Assembly: GCF_036345255.1 (NCBI RefSeq)
Contig: NZ_CP107783.1
Location: forward strand, 2,790,001 to 2,854,000
DNA: 64,000 bases
Origin: Streptomyces sp. NBC_00569
Lineage (GTDB): Bacteria; Actinomycetota; Actinomycetes; Streptomycetales; Streptomycetaceae
Reading direction: 5' to 3'
Shown here: positions 49,388 through 61,027 of the stretch, piece by piece
Layout: each line of letters opens with the position of its first letter
Position numbering within the stretch: position 1 is the first letter of the stretch
Program-made: the position numbers and the translations under genes
The notes under the pieces: model-generated
The model's input: only the letters and a program-made list of their open reading frames with translations
What the model was told of the DNA's origin: nothing
Database searches by the model: none

Positions 49388-50227
49388 ATGGGATTCGCAG
49401 ACCAGCGCTTCAACGTCAACCTGTCGATCCTCTTCACGGAACTCCCGCTCCTGGAGCGTCCCGCGGCCGCCGCCGCGGCGGGCTTCACCGCGGTCGAGCT
49501 GTGGTGGCCCTGGGTCGACGCCCCCACCCCCGAGCAGTCCGAGCTCGACGCCCTCAAGAAGGCGATCGAGGACGCGGGCGTACAGCTCACCGGGCTCAAC
49601 TTCTACGCCGGACAGCTGCCGGGCCCCGACCGCGGCGCCCTGTCGGTTCCCGGCGAGGAGAGCGACAGGTTCCGCGCGAACATCGACATCGCGGCGGACT
49701 TCGCGCAGTCCCTCGGCTGCAAGGCGCTCAACGCGCTGTACGGCAACCGCGTCGACGGCGTGGACCCGGCCGTGCAGGACGAGCTCGCCCTGGAGAACCT
49801 GGTGCTCGCGGCCCGTGCCGCCGACCGCGTCGGCGCGATCCTCCTGATCGAGGCCCTGAACAAGCCCGAGTCGCCGCTGTGCCCGATCGTGAGCGCCCCC
49901 AAGGCGATCGAGATCGTCGACAAGGTGAACGCCGCCACGGGCCTCGGCAACGCCAAGTTCCTCATGGACCTGTACCACCTGTCCATGAACGGCGAGGACC
50001 TGGCCGCAGTGATCGAGCAGTACACCGCGAAGACCGGCCACGTGCAGATCGCCGACAACCCGGGCCGCGGCGCCCCCGGCACCGGTTCGCTGCCGCTCGA
50101 GGAACTGCTCGACCAGCTGGCGAAGACGGGCTACGAGGGCTACGTCGGCCTGGAGTACAAGCCCGGCGACAAGCCGAGCGCCGAGGCCTTCGACTGGCTG
50201 CCCACCGCGGCCCGCGCCGCGCGCTGA
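49388..50227 (+). CDS. hyi: Hydroxypyruvate isomerase
   Basis: 279 aa TIM-barrel (AP endonuclease family 2 fold). Motifs: FNVNLSILFTELPLLERPAA start, LTGLNFYAGQLPGPDRG, catalytic Glu in ILLIEALNK and second Glu in YVGLEYKPG, metal residues in FLMDLYHLSMNGE and GHVQIADNPGRGAPGTG. Interconverts hydroxypyruvate and tartronate semialdehyde downstream of Gcl. GGAAGGGAG lies upstream. glxR follows 56 bp later on the same strand, so the two are probably co-transcribed from the operator-bearing promoter. Confidence 0.96.
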   Translation: MGFADQRFNVNLSILFTELPLLERPAAAAAAGFTAVELWWPWVDAPTPEQSELDALKKAIEDAGVQLTGLNFYAGQLPGPDRGALSVPGEESDRFRANIDIAADFAQSLGCKALNALYGNRVDGVDPAVQDELALENLVLAARAADRVGAILLIEALNKPESPLCPIVSAPKAIEIVDKVNAATGLGNAKFLMDLYHLSMNGEDLAAVIEQYTAKTGHVQIADNPGRGAPGTGSLPLEELLDQLAKTGYEGYVGLEYKPGDKPSAEAFDWLPTAARAAR

Positions 50228-50283
50228 GCATTCCGACGCGCGCCAACTCACTTACGTACGACCGCAGTTAGAGAGGCACCCTC

Positions 50284-51174
50284 ATGAGCAACCTTCCCAA
50301 GATCGCGTGGATCGGACTCGGCATCATGGGCTCCCCCATGTCCGAGAACCTGATCAAGGCTGGTTACTCGGTGACCGGCTTCACCCTCGAGAAGGACAAG
50401 CTGGAGCGGCTCGCGGCCGCCGGCGGCACCGCGGCCGGCTCGATCGCCGAGGCCGTCAAGGACGCCGACGTCATCGTCACGATGGTGCCCGCCTCTCCGC
50501 AGGTCGAGGCCATCGCGTACGGCGAGAACGGCATCCTCGAGAACGCGAGGTCCGGCGCGCTGATCATCGACATGTCGTCGATCACGCCGCAGACCTCGGT
50601 GGACCTCGCGAAGGCCGCCAAGGACAAGGGCATCCGCGTCATCGACGCCCCGGTCTCCGGTGGCGAGGCCGGCGCGATCGAGGCCGTCCTGTCGATCATG
50701 GTCGGCGGTGAGCAGGCCGACTTCGACGAGGCCAAGCCGCTCCTCGACGTCCTCGGCAAGACCATCGTGCTGTGCGGTCCGCACGGCTCGGGCCAGACCG
50801 TGAAGGCCGCCAATCAGCTGATCGTCGCCGTGAACATCCAGGCGTGCGCCGAGGCCGTGGTCTTCCTGGAGAAGTCCGGCGTGGACCTGACGGCCGCGCT
50901 CGACGTCCTCAACGGCGGCCTGGCCGGCTCGACCGTCCTGACCCGCAAGAAGGACAACTTCCTGAACCGGGACTTCAAGCCCGGCTTCCGGATCGACCTG
51001 CACCACAAGGACATGGGCATCGTCACCGACGCCGCCCGCAACGTGGGCGCCGCCCTGCCCGTCGGCGGCGTGGTCGCCCAGCTCGTCGCCTCCCTGCGCG
51101 CCCAGGGCGACGGCGGCCTCGACCACTCCGCGCTGCTGCGCGGCGTCGAGCGCCTCTCCGGTCAGCAGGTCTGA
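50284..51174 (+). CDS. glxR: Tartronate semialdehyde reductase (2-hydroxy-3-oxopropionate reductase)
   Basis: 296 aa beta-hydroxyacid dehydrogenase. Dinucleotide motif WIGLGIMGSPM (residues 9-19), substrate loop VIDAPVSGGEAGA, catalytic Lys in GSGQTVKAANQ, and cofactor-side KDMGIVTDAA. Reduces tartronate semialdehyde from Gcl to D-glycerate. GAGAGG precedes the ATG. It shares the hyi promoter. Confidence 0.96.
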   Translation: MSNLPKIAWIGLGIMGSPMSENLIKAGYSVTGFTLEKDKLERLAAAGGTAAGSIAEAVKDADVIVTMVPASPQVEAIAYGENGILENARSGALIIDMSSITPQTSVDLAKAAKDKGIRVIDAPVSGGEAGAIEAVLSIMVGGEQADFDEAKPLLDVLGKTIVLCGPHGSGQTVKAANQLIVAVNIQACAEAVVFLEKSGVDLTAALDVLNGGLAGSTVLTRKKDNFLNRDFKPGFRIDLHHKDMGIVTDAARNVGAALPVGGVVAQLVASLRAQGDGGLDHSALLRGVERLSGQQV

Positions 51175-51263
51175 CCCCCCCCCCGGACTTCCGGGCCGTG
51201 GCGGCGCTGACACCTGTCCTGTCGCGCCCAGGCGTCGCCACGGCCCGGAACCATGCCTTTCAC

Positions 51264-51328
51264 TTCAACAAACTGTTGACCACAACTTCAACAAACTGTT
51301 GACGTAGCTGTTCAGAGCCTCTTACGCT
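51264..51328 (+). promoter_or_regulatory. katA promoter with two motif B operators
   Basis: TTCAACAAACTGTTGAC occurs twice, at 51264-51280 and 51287-51303 (23-bp period). The end of the second plus the next G forms -35 TTGACG (51299-51304), then an 18-bp spacer and TACGCT (51323-51328). This matches the uraD promoter layout. Confidence 0.75.
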
Positions 51329-51383
51329 CCGGTTCACCGTCAGCAGTCCCAGCAGTTCCGTACGGAAGGTCACCCTCGCCACC

Positions 51384-52841
51384 ATGTCGAAGCGTGTGCT
51401 CACGACCGAGTCCGGCGCTCCTGTCGCCGACAACCAGAATTCCGCCACCGCCGGCGTCGGTGGCCCGCTTCTCCTCCAGGACCAGCACCTCCTCGAGAAG
51501 CTCGCTCGCTTCAACCGCGAGCGCATCCCGGAGCGTGTCGTCCACGCGCGCGGTTCCGGCGCGTACGGCTACTTCGAGGTGACGGACGACGTCACCGGCT
51601 TCACCCACGCCGACTTCCTCAACACGGTCGGCAAGCGCACCGAGACGTTCATCCGCTTCTCCACCGTCGCGGACAACCTCGGCGGCGCGGACGCGGTCCG
51701 CGACCCGCGCGGCTTCGCGCTGAAGTTCTACACCGAAGAGGGCAACTACGACCTCGTCGGCAACAACACCCCGGTGTTCTTCATCAAGGACCCGATCAAG
51801 TTCCCCGACTTCATCCACTCCCAGAAGCGCGACCCCTTCACGGGCAAGCAGGAGGCGGACAACGTCTGGGACTTCTGGGCGCACGCCCCCGAGGCCACGC
51901 ACCAGATCACCTGGCTGATGGGCGACCGCGGCATCCCGGCCTCGTACCGCCACATGAACGGCTACGGCTCGCACACCTACCAGTGGACGAACGCCGAGGG
52001 CGAGGCCTTCTTCGTCAAGTACCACTTCAAGACGAACCAGGGCATCCGCTCGCTGTCCGGCGAGCAGGCCGCCGAGATCGCGGGCAAGGACCCCAACTCG
52101 CACCAGACGGACCTGCTCCAGGCCATCGAGCGCGGCGTCAACCCGTCCTGGACCCTGTACGTGCAGCTCATGCCGGTCGCCGAGGCGGACGACTACCGCT
52201 TCAACCCCTTCGACCTCACGAAGGTGTGGCCGCACAAGGACTACCCGCTGCAGCGCGTGGGCCGCCTGGTCCTCGACCGCAACCCGGACAATGTCTTCGC
52301 CGAGGTCGAGCAGGCCGCGTTCTCCCCGAACAACTTCGTGCCCGGCATCGGCCCCTCCCCGGACAAGATGCTCCAGGGCCGCCTGTTCGCCTACGCGGAC
52401 GCGCACCGTTACCGCCTGGGCGTCAACCACACGCAGCTCGCGGTGAACGCGCCGAAGGCGACCGACGCCGACAACTACGGCCGCGACGGCCTGATGGCCT
52501 CGAACGCGTACGGCCGCGACCGCAAGAACTACGAGCCCAACTCGTACGACGGGCCCGCCGAGACCGGCCGCCCGCTGTCGGCCCCGCTCGCCGTCGCCGG
52601 CTACACCGGCACGCACGAGGCGCCCGCCCACACCAAGGACGACGACTTCTTCCAGGCGGGCGAGCTGTTCCGCCTGATGTCGGAGGACGAGAAGTCCCGT
52701 CTGATCGCCAACATCGCCGGCGGCCTCTCGCAGGTCTCGCGCGACGACGTGATCGAGAAGAACCTGGCTCACTTCCACGCCGCCGACGCCGAGTACGGCA
52801 AGCGCGTCGAGGAAGCGGTCCGCGCCCTGCGCGAGGACTAG
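51384..52841 (+). CDS. katA: Heme catalase (clade 3 type)
   Basis: 485 aa monofunctional catalase. Active-site His in [16 protein letters not shown], Asn in [15 protein letters not shown], heme-facing [20 protein letters not shown], and proximal Tyr in [14 protein letters not shown]. Removes H2O2. Sequence length and lack of an extra C-terminal domain place it with small-subunit catalases. It sits between glxR and gcl and carries the uraD-type operator, which fits detoxification of uricase-made H2O2. A strong hairpin terminator follows. Confidence 0.97.
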   Translation: MSKRVLTTESGAPVADNQNSATAGVGGPLLLQDQHLLEKLARFNRERIPERVVHARGSGAYGYFEVTDDVTGFTHADFLNTVGKRTETFIRFSTVADNLGGADAVRDPRGFALKFYTEEGNYDLVGNNTPVFFIKDPIKFPDFIHSQKRDPFTGKQEADNVWDFWAHAPEATHQITWLMGDRGIPASYRHMNGYGSHTYQWTNAEGEAFFVKYHFKTNQGIRSLSGEQAAEIAGKDPNSHQTDLLQAIERGVNPSWTLYVQLMPVAEADDYRFNPFDLTKVWPHKDYPLQRVGRLVLDRNPDNVFAEVEQAAFSPNNFVPGIGPSPDKMLQGRLFAYADAHRYRLGVNHTQLAVNAPKATDADNYGRDGLMASNAYGRDRKNYEPNSYDGPAETGRPLSAPLAVAGYTGTHEAPAHTKDDDFFQAGELFRLMSEDEKSRLIANIAGGLSQVSRDDVIEKNLAHFHAADAEYGKRVEEAVRALRED

Positions 52842-52850
52842 CACCCGAGC

Positions 52851-52889
52851 CGCGTCCGGGGTCTGACGGGAGGTCAGGTCCCGGACGCG
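52851..52889 (+). terminator. katA terminator
   Basis: CGCGTCCGGG pairs with CCCGGACGCG (10 bp) and an inner CTGAC/GTCAG adds 5 bp, starting 10 bp after the katA stop. Confidence 0.8.
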
Positions 52890-53157
52890 AAGCCCGCGCC
52901 ACTGTGCAGACCCGGATGAGGGGTGGTCACACGGCGGTGCGGGCGGTCCGCCCCAGGCGGACAGGTACGGTCCGCGGCGGCTCTGCGAGCCAGTGCGGTG
53001 GTCAAGATCCTGGCGGCCCCTTCTCGACCTGAGGGAAAGGCAGCCGCCGGGGTTCATCTCAGACCGCCGCGGTACCGTCCACACCACAGAATCCGCCCGG
53101 CGGCACGCATGCATGTTTCGCCAGTCGCGTGCCTTCGGGCGGCACCAACGTCAACGT
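52890..53157. other. Intergenic region, katA to Shedu
   Basis: No gene is supported. A small hairpin GTCCGCC-CCA-GGCGGAC lies at 52946-52962. The rest has no feature I can name. Confidence 0.4.
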
Positions 53158-54423
53158 TCATCTGACGTCAGGCCAGAGTGCCGGTACGGACGGTCCCGTA
53201 CCGGCACTCTTCTGCGTGCCGAGCGCGCGGCGCGCGTTGTCCAGGAGCTCCTTGTAGGTGAGGACCTCGACGCGGTTCACGTGCGTGTTGAACGTGCGCA
53301 GTGCCTCGCTGATCTCGGCCTCCGGCACGTCGGCCTGAAGATCAGGATGCCCGATCAGGACGATCGCACTGGCACGGCGTGTCTCGATGCAGAACTCCTC
53401 GCGGATGCGGTCACGGTTCTCGTCCAGGCCCACAAGGTAGTTGACGGCCTGTCCCACGGCGTCGTGCACCTGGGCCGTCGGCACCCACGCGTCGCGGTAC
53501 CTCTTGACCAGTGATCCCTTCAGGCTCATCGCACGCTTGAGTTCCACCACGTGCAGAGCGCCGTCCCCGCGGATCAAAGGGATGTCCACCTCGTCGCCCG
53601 GCACCAGCCTGCGTTGAACGGCCTCGCCCACATAGCGTCCGCCGAAGATCCACGGCTGGCCCTGGAGAGCCCGGTGCAGGTCCTGCTCGGATGCCGCGGG
53701 GTCCTCGACGACCTTGCACAACGCCTTCAGGCCGGCGGCCCTGCGCTGCAACTCTGCCGCCTGGAGCAGCAGTTGCCCCTCGCTGTCCGCGGCGAGCAGC
53801 GCCAGCGCCTCCGGCCGCGTGACGATCTTCCGGGCCGACTCGGCGGGGTCCTCGATGTCGATGCGGCCGTCGCTCAGGATGCGCTCCAGCCAGATCGCGG
53901 TCTCGGCCCGGCCGCGGGGGATGACGTAGCGTCCGGGTCGGCTGTCGGGAGCCTCCATGAACCTGGCGTCCTCGCCCTGGATCCGGAAGTGCTCCACCAG
54001 CTCTCCCGCGGTGGCGTCGGGGCGGTCCTTCATGAACTCGCGGGCGGCAGACACCATCCAGTGGTGTGTCGCCCACAGTGTGCGCGCGAGGAAGTCACGC
54101 TTGCCCTCGTCGCGCGCCCCGTCCTGGAAGAGCCGGTAGCGCTCCTCGAAGTCCGGCCGGAGGATGCGCCCCTCCGCATAGGCGATCGAGTCGTGGAGCT
54201 GCCGTACGGCCTCCCACTCCCCCGCGCGAGCGGCTGTCTCGCGCGCCAGGACGAGCAGGCGCACGAGCGCCTTGCCGCCCCGGCGCTTACGGCCGCTCCC
54301 ACCGTGCATGTACGTCTCCACGGCGGATATCGCCGTCCGCACCCCTTCGTCGGCGGCCTCTCCGCCGATCTGGCGGAGCTGCCACTCCAACGACATGTCA
54401 ACTCGTATCGTCATGCGTCGCAT
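53158..54423 (-). CDS. sduA: Shedu-type (DUF4263) defence nuclease
   Basis: 421 aa. The C-terminal domain matches Shedu SduA: LHRALQGQPWIFGGRYVGEA followed by a PD-(D/E)xK-like core DEVDIPLI...LHVVELKRA, and IVLIGHPDLQ with AEISEALRTFNTHVNRVEVL. Shedu is a single-gene anti-phage system whose nuclease is normally held inactive by its N-terminal half; here that half (about 1-250) is long and helical. It is inserted among metabolic genes between katA and gcl. ATG at 54423 or 54414 could be the start; neither has a clear ribosome site. A 15-bp perfect hairpin lies inside its last codons. Confidence 0.88.
   Translation of the reverse strand: MRRMTIRVDMSLEWQLRQIGGEAADEGVRTAISAVETYMHGGSGRKRRGGKALVRLLVLARETAARAGEWEAVRQLHDSIAYAEGRILRPDFEERYRLFQDGARDEGKRDFLARTLWATHHWMVSAAREFMKDRPDATAGELVEHFRIQGEDARFMEAPDSRPGRYVIPRGRAETAIWLERILSDGRIDIEDPAESARKIVTRPEALALLAADSEGQLLLQAAELQRRAAGLKALCKVVEDPAASEQDLHRALQGQPWIFGGRYVGEAVQRRLVPGDEVDIPLIRGDGALHVVELKRAMSLKGSLVKRYRDAWVPTAQVHDAVGQAVNYLVGLDENRDRIREEFCIETRRASAIVLIGHPDLQADVPEAEISEALRTFNTHVNRVEVLTYKELLDNARRALGTQKSAGTGPSVPALWPDVR
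53175..53210. terminator. 15-bp hairpin inside the Shedu 3' end
   Basis: AGAGTGCCGGTACGG pairs perfectly with its complement around a 6-nt loop. It overlaps roughly the last dozen codons of the Shedu gene, so termination would occur at or just after the stop. It may also stop readthrough from katA. Confidence 0.65.
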
Positions 54424-54520
54424 TGTGGCGCGCGGCGCTGACAACGGCTCCGCGCAAGCCGAAGGGGCGGCCCACCCCCCATCGGGTGGACCGCCCCTGA
54501 TCGGACCGGCAGGCGCCCGA

Positions 54521-56308
<1,788 letters not shown>

Positions 56309-56405
56309 TGAGTTCTCCTGCTTCGGCTGTCGGATTCGCGCTCCCGTCGCGCCCCGCGGCGAGCTGTGAGTCCGTGTCGTCTTCGTACTGTCTTCAGCGT
56401 CTAAT

Positions 56406-56441
56406 TTCCACATTGCGGAAACTAGGTTCTGCTATATGGAA
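56406..56441. promoter_or_regulatory. Motif A operator pair at gcl (probable AllR site)
   Basis: TTCCACATTGCGGAA (56406-56420) and TTCTGCTATATGGAA (56427-56441), starts 21 bp apart. The second is the strongest of the secondary boxes. Same geometry as at allB, aceB and hyi. Confidence 0.7.
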
Positions 56442-56443
56442 GC

Positions 56444-56472
56444 AATGTAGGCGGCGACCCCCCGACCGTCAA
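56444..56472 (-). promoter_or_regulatory. gcl promoter
   Basis: On the minus strand TTGACG, 17-bp spacer, TACATT. The predicted start near 56437 lies inside the weaker motif A box, as at allB. Confidence 0.6.
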
Positions 56473-56656
56473 GGGACGGCCTCTCGTCGACGGATCCGGA
56501 GGGATCTCGCCCGACTGCCTGCCGCGGCCGGGGAGTTTGGAGGACGATGGGCACCGAGGGTCTTTCGTCCGGCCTGATCCGAACGAAAGACCCAAGGGCG
56601 GGAAGCCATCGCGTGAGCCCGGGTGCGGAGCCCCGGGCGGATGCCGGGAGTGGGTC

Positions 56657-57457
56657 ATGGCTCAGAACGTGCCGGTGCGGTGCCCCGCCTGCCGGCGTGA
56701 ACAGGTGTATGCGCCACCGGTCTATCCGTGCTCGTGCGGCGCGCCCGTCGTGGCGCCGGTGCGGCGCGGGGCGCCCGCGGAGCCGGTCACGCACCGCACC
56801 TGGCTCGACGACTGGGTGACCGTGCGATGCGGGGCCTGCGGGCGCCGGGACCGCTGGCCGCGCCCGGAGCTCGGCTGCGCGTGCGGCACGGTGCTGCGGA
56901 TCCCGGTCGAGGGCGATCCGGCGCCGAGCCATGACGCGTCGCCGGACTCCGCCGTGGCGGGCGGCGCCACCTGGCCGGGGCCCGCGCACCCGCCCACGCC
57001 GGGCGGTCCGGATCCGGCCGGCACGACGCGACCCGGGCCCGCCCACATTCCGCTGCCGCCCACGGCTCCCGCCCCGCGCCCCGCGTTCCAGCCGGTGGCC
57101 ATCCGCACGGCGCGCGACGCCGTGACCGCCGTCGCCCTCTATCTGCGCTGGCTCGGCTACCGGGACGTGCGCCGCGCCGACCAGCGCCCCTCGTCCGGCA
57201 TAGGCCTCGCGGCCCGCGGCGTCGTCGCCCAGGTCGAGCCGTCGGTGCGGCCCGCCACTCTGCGGGACGTGGAGTGCCTGTGGCTGACCGGCATGACGGA
57301 GTCGGCGGTGTGCGTCTACTTCTCCCTCGCGGGCTACGACGAGGACGCGCGCACCCGCGCCGACGAACTCGATGTCCCGCTCTTCGTCCTCGACCTGGCG
57401 GGCGTGCCCCAGCCGGTCAACAATCCGGCGGACGAACTGATAGCTGCCGGGGCGTAG
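56657..57457 (+). CDS. Zinc-ribbon protein with degenerate Mrr-like nuclease domain
   Basis: 266 aa. Two Cys4-type ribbons at the N-terminus (RCPACRREQVYAPPVYPCSC and RCGACGRRDRWPRPELGCAC), a Pro/Gly linker (about 95-150), and a C-terminal domain resembling Mrr-type restriction endonucleases (AVTAVALYLRWLGYRDVRRA ... GIGLAARGVVAQVEPSVRPA). In active Mrr nucleases the matching positions are Asp and Q-x-K; here they read G-I-G-L and Q-V-E, so catalysis is doubtful. It may keep DNA binding only. The frame opening at 56537 is rejected in favour of MAQNVPVRCPAC. Confidence 0.75.
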   Translation: MAQNVPVRCPACRREQVYAPPVYPCSCGAPVVAPVRRGAPAEPVTHRTWLDDWVTVRCGACGRRDRWPRPELGCACGTVLRIPVEGDPAPSHDASPDSAVAGGATWPGPAHPPTPGGPDPAGTTRPGPAHIPLPPTAPAPRPAFQPVAIRTARDAVTAVALYLRWLGYRDVRRADQRPSSGIGLAARGVVAQVEPSVRPATLRDVECLWLTGMTESAVCVYFSLAGYDEDARTRADELDVPLFVLDLAGVPQPVNNPADELIAAGA

Positions 57458-57519
57458 GCCCTGCCGGGTTCTTCCGTCTCAGGGACAGGTAGGGGGGCGG
57501 GCACGACGACAGGCACGGG

Positions 57520-57562
57520 GCGGGGCCCCACCTGGGCCGATCGCGCCCGGGTGAGGCCCCGC
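57520..57562. terminator. Convergent terminator
   Basis: GCGGGGCC-N-CACC-N-GGGC pairs with GCCC-N-GGTG-N-GGCCCCGC (16 bp with mismatches, 7-nt loop) between the Mrr-like gene and the acyl-CoA synthetase. Confidence 0.7.
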
Positions 57563-57577
57563 AGACATCCGTATGTC

Positions 57578-59224
57578 TCAGCCGGCGTCGCCCCCGTACC
57601 CCTCCCGCAGTTCGATCTTGCGGACCTTGCCGCTCACCGTCATCGGGAACGCGTCCAGGATGCGCAGCCGGGTCGGCGTCTTGTAGTGGGCCAGCCGGTC
57701 GTGGCAGTACGCGCGCAGTTCCCCCAGGGTGAGCGTGTCCTCGGGGGCGCGGAGGATGACACAGGCCATGACCTCCTCGCCGTACCGCTCGTCCGGCACG
57801 CCCACGACCTGGACGTCCGCGATCTTCGGGTGCGCGTAGAGGAACTCCTCGATCTCTCGCGGGTAGACGTTCTCGCCGCCCCTGATGATCATGTCCTTGA
57901 TGCGGCCGACGATCTGGACATAGCCGTCCTCGCGCAGAACCGCCAGGTCACCGGTGTGCATCCACCGTCCCGGGTCGATGACCTCGGCCGTCTTCTCCGG
58001 CTCCTCCCAGTAGCCGAGCATCACGCTGTAGCCGCGCGTGCACAGCTCCCCCGGCTCGCCGCGCGGCAGCGTCACGCCGCTGACCGGGTCGACGACCTTG
58101 ACCTCGATGTGCGGAAGGACGCGGCCGACCGTGCCGGTGCGGCGCTCCAGGTCGTCGTCGCGGCGCGTCTGCGTGGAGACGGGCGACGTCTCCGTCATGC
58201 CGTAGCAGATGGACACCTCCGCCATGTGCATCTCGGCGACGACCCGCTTCATGACCTCGACGGGGCACGGCGAACCCGCCATGATGCCGGTCCGCAGCGA
58301 CGACAGGTCGTACGTCGCGAAGTCGGCGAGGTTCAGCTCGGCGATGAACATGGTCGGGACGCCGTACAGCGACGTGCACCGTTCGCGCTCGACCGCGTGG
58401 AGCGTGGCGACGGGGTCGAAGGACGGGGCGGGAATGACGATGCAGGCGCCGTGCGACGTGGCGCCGAGGTTTCCCATCACCATGCCGAAGCAGTGGTAGA
58501 AGGGCACGGGCAGACAGACCCGGTCCTGCTCGGTGTAGCCGACCGTCTCGCCCACCCAGAAGCCGTTGTTCAGGATGTTGTGGTGGGAGAGCGTGGCGCC
58601 CTTCGGGAAGCCGGTCGTGCCCGAGGTGTACTGGATGTTGACCGGGTCGTCACAACTCAACTCCGCTTGCCTGGCGTCGAGTTGCTCCACCGTCACCGCT
58701 GCCGCGCCCGCCGTCAGGGCGTCCCAGCCGTCGTCGCCGATGAAGACCGCCTCGCGCAGCTCGGGGCACCGTTCCCGCACCTGCCGGACGAGGGCCCGGT
58801 AGTCGCTGCCCTTGTGTTCGGTCGAGGCGACGAGGAGGGAGACGCCGGCCTGCTTGAGCACGAACTCCAACTCGTGCGCGCGGTAGGCGGGGTTGATGTT
58901 CACCATGACCGCACCGATGCGCGCGGTCGCGTACTGCACAAGGACCCATTCGGGGCAGTTGACCGCCCAGATCCCGACCCGGTCCCCCTTGAGCACGCCC
59001 CTGGCGAGCAGTCCGCGCGCCAACTCGTCGACGTCCGCGCCGAATTGGGCGTAGGTCCAGCGCCGTCCGGACGGCACGTCGACCAGTGCGTCACGGTCGG
59101 GGTGGGCGGCCACGGCCCGGTCGAGATTGCGGCCGATCGTGTCGCCGAGGAGCGGCGCCGAGTCCGTCCCGTGCGCGTACGAGAGCGGCGGGGACTGGAT
59201 CGTCGTGAGGGATTCGCGTGTCAT
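57578..59224 (-). CDS. Acyl-CoA synthetase (fatty-acid--CoA ligase type)
   Basis: 548 aa adenylate-forming enzyme. AMP motif [40 protein letters not shown], and the hinge/catalytic region [20 protein letters not shown] ... [11 protein letters not shown] with the catalytic Lys. Likely activates a medium- or short-chain fatty acid. Its ATG overlaps the stop of the upstream synthetase gene by 4 bp. Confidence 0.95.
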   Translation of the reverse strand: MTRESLTTIQSPPLSYAHGTDSAPLLGDTIGRNLDRAVAAHPDRDALVDVPSGRRWTYAQFGADVDELARGLLARGVLKGDRVGIWAVNCPEWVLVQYATARIGAVMVNINPAYRAHELEFVLKQAGVSLLVASTEHKGSDYRALVRQVRERCPELREAVFIGDDGWDALTAGAAAVTVEQLDARQAELSCDDPVNIQYTSGTTGFPKGATLSHHNILNNGFWVGETVGYTEQDRVCLPVPFYHCFGMVMGNLGATSHGACIVIPAPSFDPVATLHAVERERCTSLYGVPTMFIAELNLADFATYDLSSLRTGIMAGSPCPVEVMKRVVAEMHMAEVSICYGMTETSPVSTQTRRDDDLERRTGTVGRVLPHIEVKVVDPVSGVTLPRGEPGELCTRGYSVMLGYWEEPEKTAEVIDPGRWMHTGDLAVLREDGYVQIVGRIKDMIIRGGENVYPREIEEFLYAHPKIADVQVVGVPDERYGEEVMACVILRAPEDTLTLGELRAYCHDRLAHYKTPTRLRILDAFPMTVSGKVRKIELREGYGGDAG

Positions 59225-60918
59225 CGGAAGTCCTCCTCGCGGTACTCGGCCGTGGAACCCTGCGCCGTGCGCTCGCGCAGCTCGATCCGCCGGATCTTGC
59301 CGGAGACCGTCTTCGGCAGCTCCGCGAACTCCACACGCCGGACGCGCTTGTACGGCGCGAGGACGTCCCGCGAGTGCTCGAACAGCAGCTTCGCCGTGTC
59401 GGGCCCGGGCTCGTACCCCTCGGCAAGGACGACGTACGCCTTGGGGACGGCCAGCCGCAGCTCGTCGGGGGCGGGCACGACCGCCGCCTCGGCGACCGCC
59501 TCGTGCTCCAGGAGCGCGCTCTCCAGCTCGAACGGGCTGATCTTGTAGTCGGACGCCTTGAACACGTCGTCCGAGCGGCCGACGTACGTGAGATACCCGT
59601 CGGCGTCACGCGAGCCGATGTCGCCGGTGCGGTAGTAACCGCCCGCCATCGCCTCGGCCGTGCGCTCGGGGTCTCCGTGATAGCCGACCATGAGGCCGAC
59701 GGGGCACTCGGACAGGTCGAGGCTGATTTCGCCCTCCTGCGCGCCGGGTTCGCCGGTGACCGGGTCCAGCAGCTCCACCCTGTAGCCGGGGCTGGGGCGC
59801 CCCATGGATCCGGTCTTCAGCTCCTGACCGGGGCTGTTGGAGACCTGTACGGCCGTCTCCGTCTGCCCGAACCCGTCCCGGATGGTGATACCCCAGGCGC
59901 GCCGCACCTGCTCGATGACCTCGGGGTTCAGCGGCTCCCCCGCGGCGACGACCGCGCGCGGCGGCGTCGCGAGCTGTGTCAGGTCGGCCTGGATCAGCAT
60001 GCGCCACACGGTGGGCGGGGCGCAGAACGACGTGACGCCCGCGCGCTCCATGACCTCCATGAGCCGGCCCGCGTCGAAGCGCGTGTAGTTGTAGAGGAAG
60101 ACGGTCGCCTCCGCGTTCCACGGCGCGAAGAAGTTCGACCAGGCGTGCTTGGCCCAGCCCGGCGACGAGATGTTCAGATGGACGTCGCCGGGACGCAGAC
60201 CGATCCAGAACATGGTCGCCAAGTGCCCCACGGGATACGACACATGAGTGTGCTCGACGAGCTTGGGCCGGGCGGTCGTGCCGGAGGTGAAGTACAGGAG
60301 GAGCGGGTCCTTCGCGAGGGTGACGCCGTCGGGCTCGAACGTCTCGGGGGCGTCATCGGCGTCCTCGTAGGAGAGCCAGCCGTTCGTGGCGCCCGCGCCG
60401 ACCACGGTTCGGGTGAAGTCGCCGGGGACCTCGGTGAACTTCTCGACGTCCTCGGGCCGCACGATGACGTGCCGGGCCCGGCCGCGGTCGACGCGGTCGC
60501 GCAGGTCGGCGGGGCCGAGCAGCGGCGTCGCGGGGATGACGACGGCCCGCAGCTTCATCGCGGCGAGCATGATCTCCCACAGCTCCACCTGGTTGCCGAG
60601 CATCAGGAGGACCCGGTCGCCCGCGCGAACACCCTGGCCGCGCAGCCAGTTCGCGACGCGGTTCGAGCGGCGGCGCAGCTCGTCGAAGGTGAAGCGGCCC
60701 TCGCGGCCGTCCTCCTCGACGATGTGCAGGGCCGTCTTCCCGTTGCCGTCGGCGATGGCGTCGAACCAGTCGAGGGCCCAGTTGAACCGCTCGGGGCGCG
60801 GCCAGGCGAAGCCCTCGTACGCGGTGGTGTAGTCGTCCGCGTTGCGCAGCAGGAAGTCCCTCGCCGTGCGGAACTGCTCGGTCGGGCTCGGATCCGTACC
60901 GCTGGTCGCCGTCGTCAT
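59221..60918 (-). CDS. AMP-dependent synthetase (medium-chain/MACS-like)
   Basis: 565 aa. Motifs [72 protein letters not shown] and [11 protein letters not shown]. The pattern resembles eukaryotic-type medium-chain acyl-CoA and acetyl-CoA synthetases. The first gene of a two-synthetase operon; two non-orthologous synthetases in one transcript suggest different acyl substrates. Divergent from a LuxR regulator, with a 24-bp palindrome between them. Confidence 0.95.
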   Translation of the reverse strand: MTTATSGTDPSPTEQFRTARDFLLRNADDYTTAYEGFAWPRPERFNWALDWFDAIADGNGKTALHIVEEDGREGRFTFDELRRRSNRVANWLRGQGVRAGDRVLLMLGNQVELWEIMLAAMKLRAVVIPATPLLGPADLRDRVDRGRARHVIVRPEDVEKFTEVPGDFTRTVVGAGATNGWLSYEDADDAPETFEPDGVTLAKDPLLLYFTSGTTARPKLVEHTHVSYPVGHLATMFWIGLRPGDVHLNISSPGWAKHAWSNFFAPWNAEATVFLYNYTRFDAGRLMEVMERAGVTSFCAPPTVWRMLIQADLTQLATPPRAVVAAGEPLNPEVIEQVRRAWGITIRDGFGQTETAVQVSNSPGQELKTGSMGRPSPGYRVELLDPVTGEPGAQEGEISLDLSECPVGLMVGYHGDPERTAEAMAGGYYRTGDIGSRDADGYLTYVGRSDDVFKASDYKISPFELESALLEHEAVAEAAVVPAPDELRLAVPKAYVVLAEGYEPGPDTAKLLFEHSRDVLAPYKRVRRVEFAELPKTVSGKIRRIELRERTAQGSTAEYREEDFR

Positions 60919-60973
60919 GTGTCCTCCTCATTGCGGACCGTGCATGCCATCGTGTAATCCGTGACGCAGATCT

Positions 60974-60997
60974 CACCACCCCCGGACGGGGGTGGTG
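60974..60997. promoter_or_regulatory. 24-bp palindrome between acyl-CoA synthetase and LuxR genes
   Basis: CACCACCCCC-GGAC-GGGGGTGGTG, a perfect 10-bp inverted repeat. It lies 30 bp before the LuxR GTG and 56 bp before the synthetase start, fitting an operator of the LuxR-type regulator; as RNA it would form a hairpin in the LuxR leader. Confidence 0.55.
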
Positions 60998-61027
60998 GAC
61001 GACCCGCTCTCTGGAGGGACACGGCGA

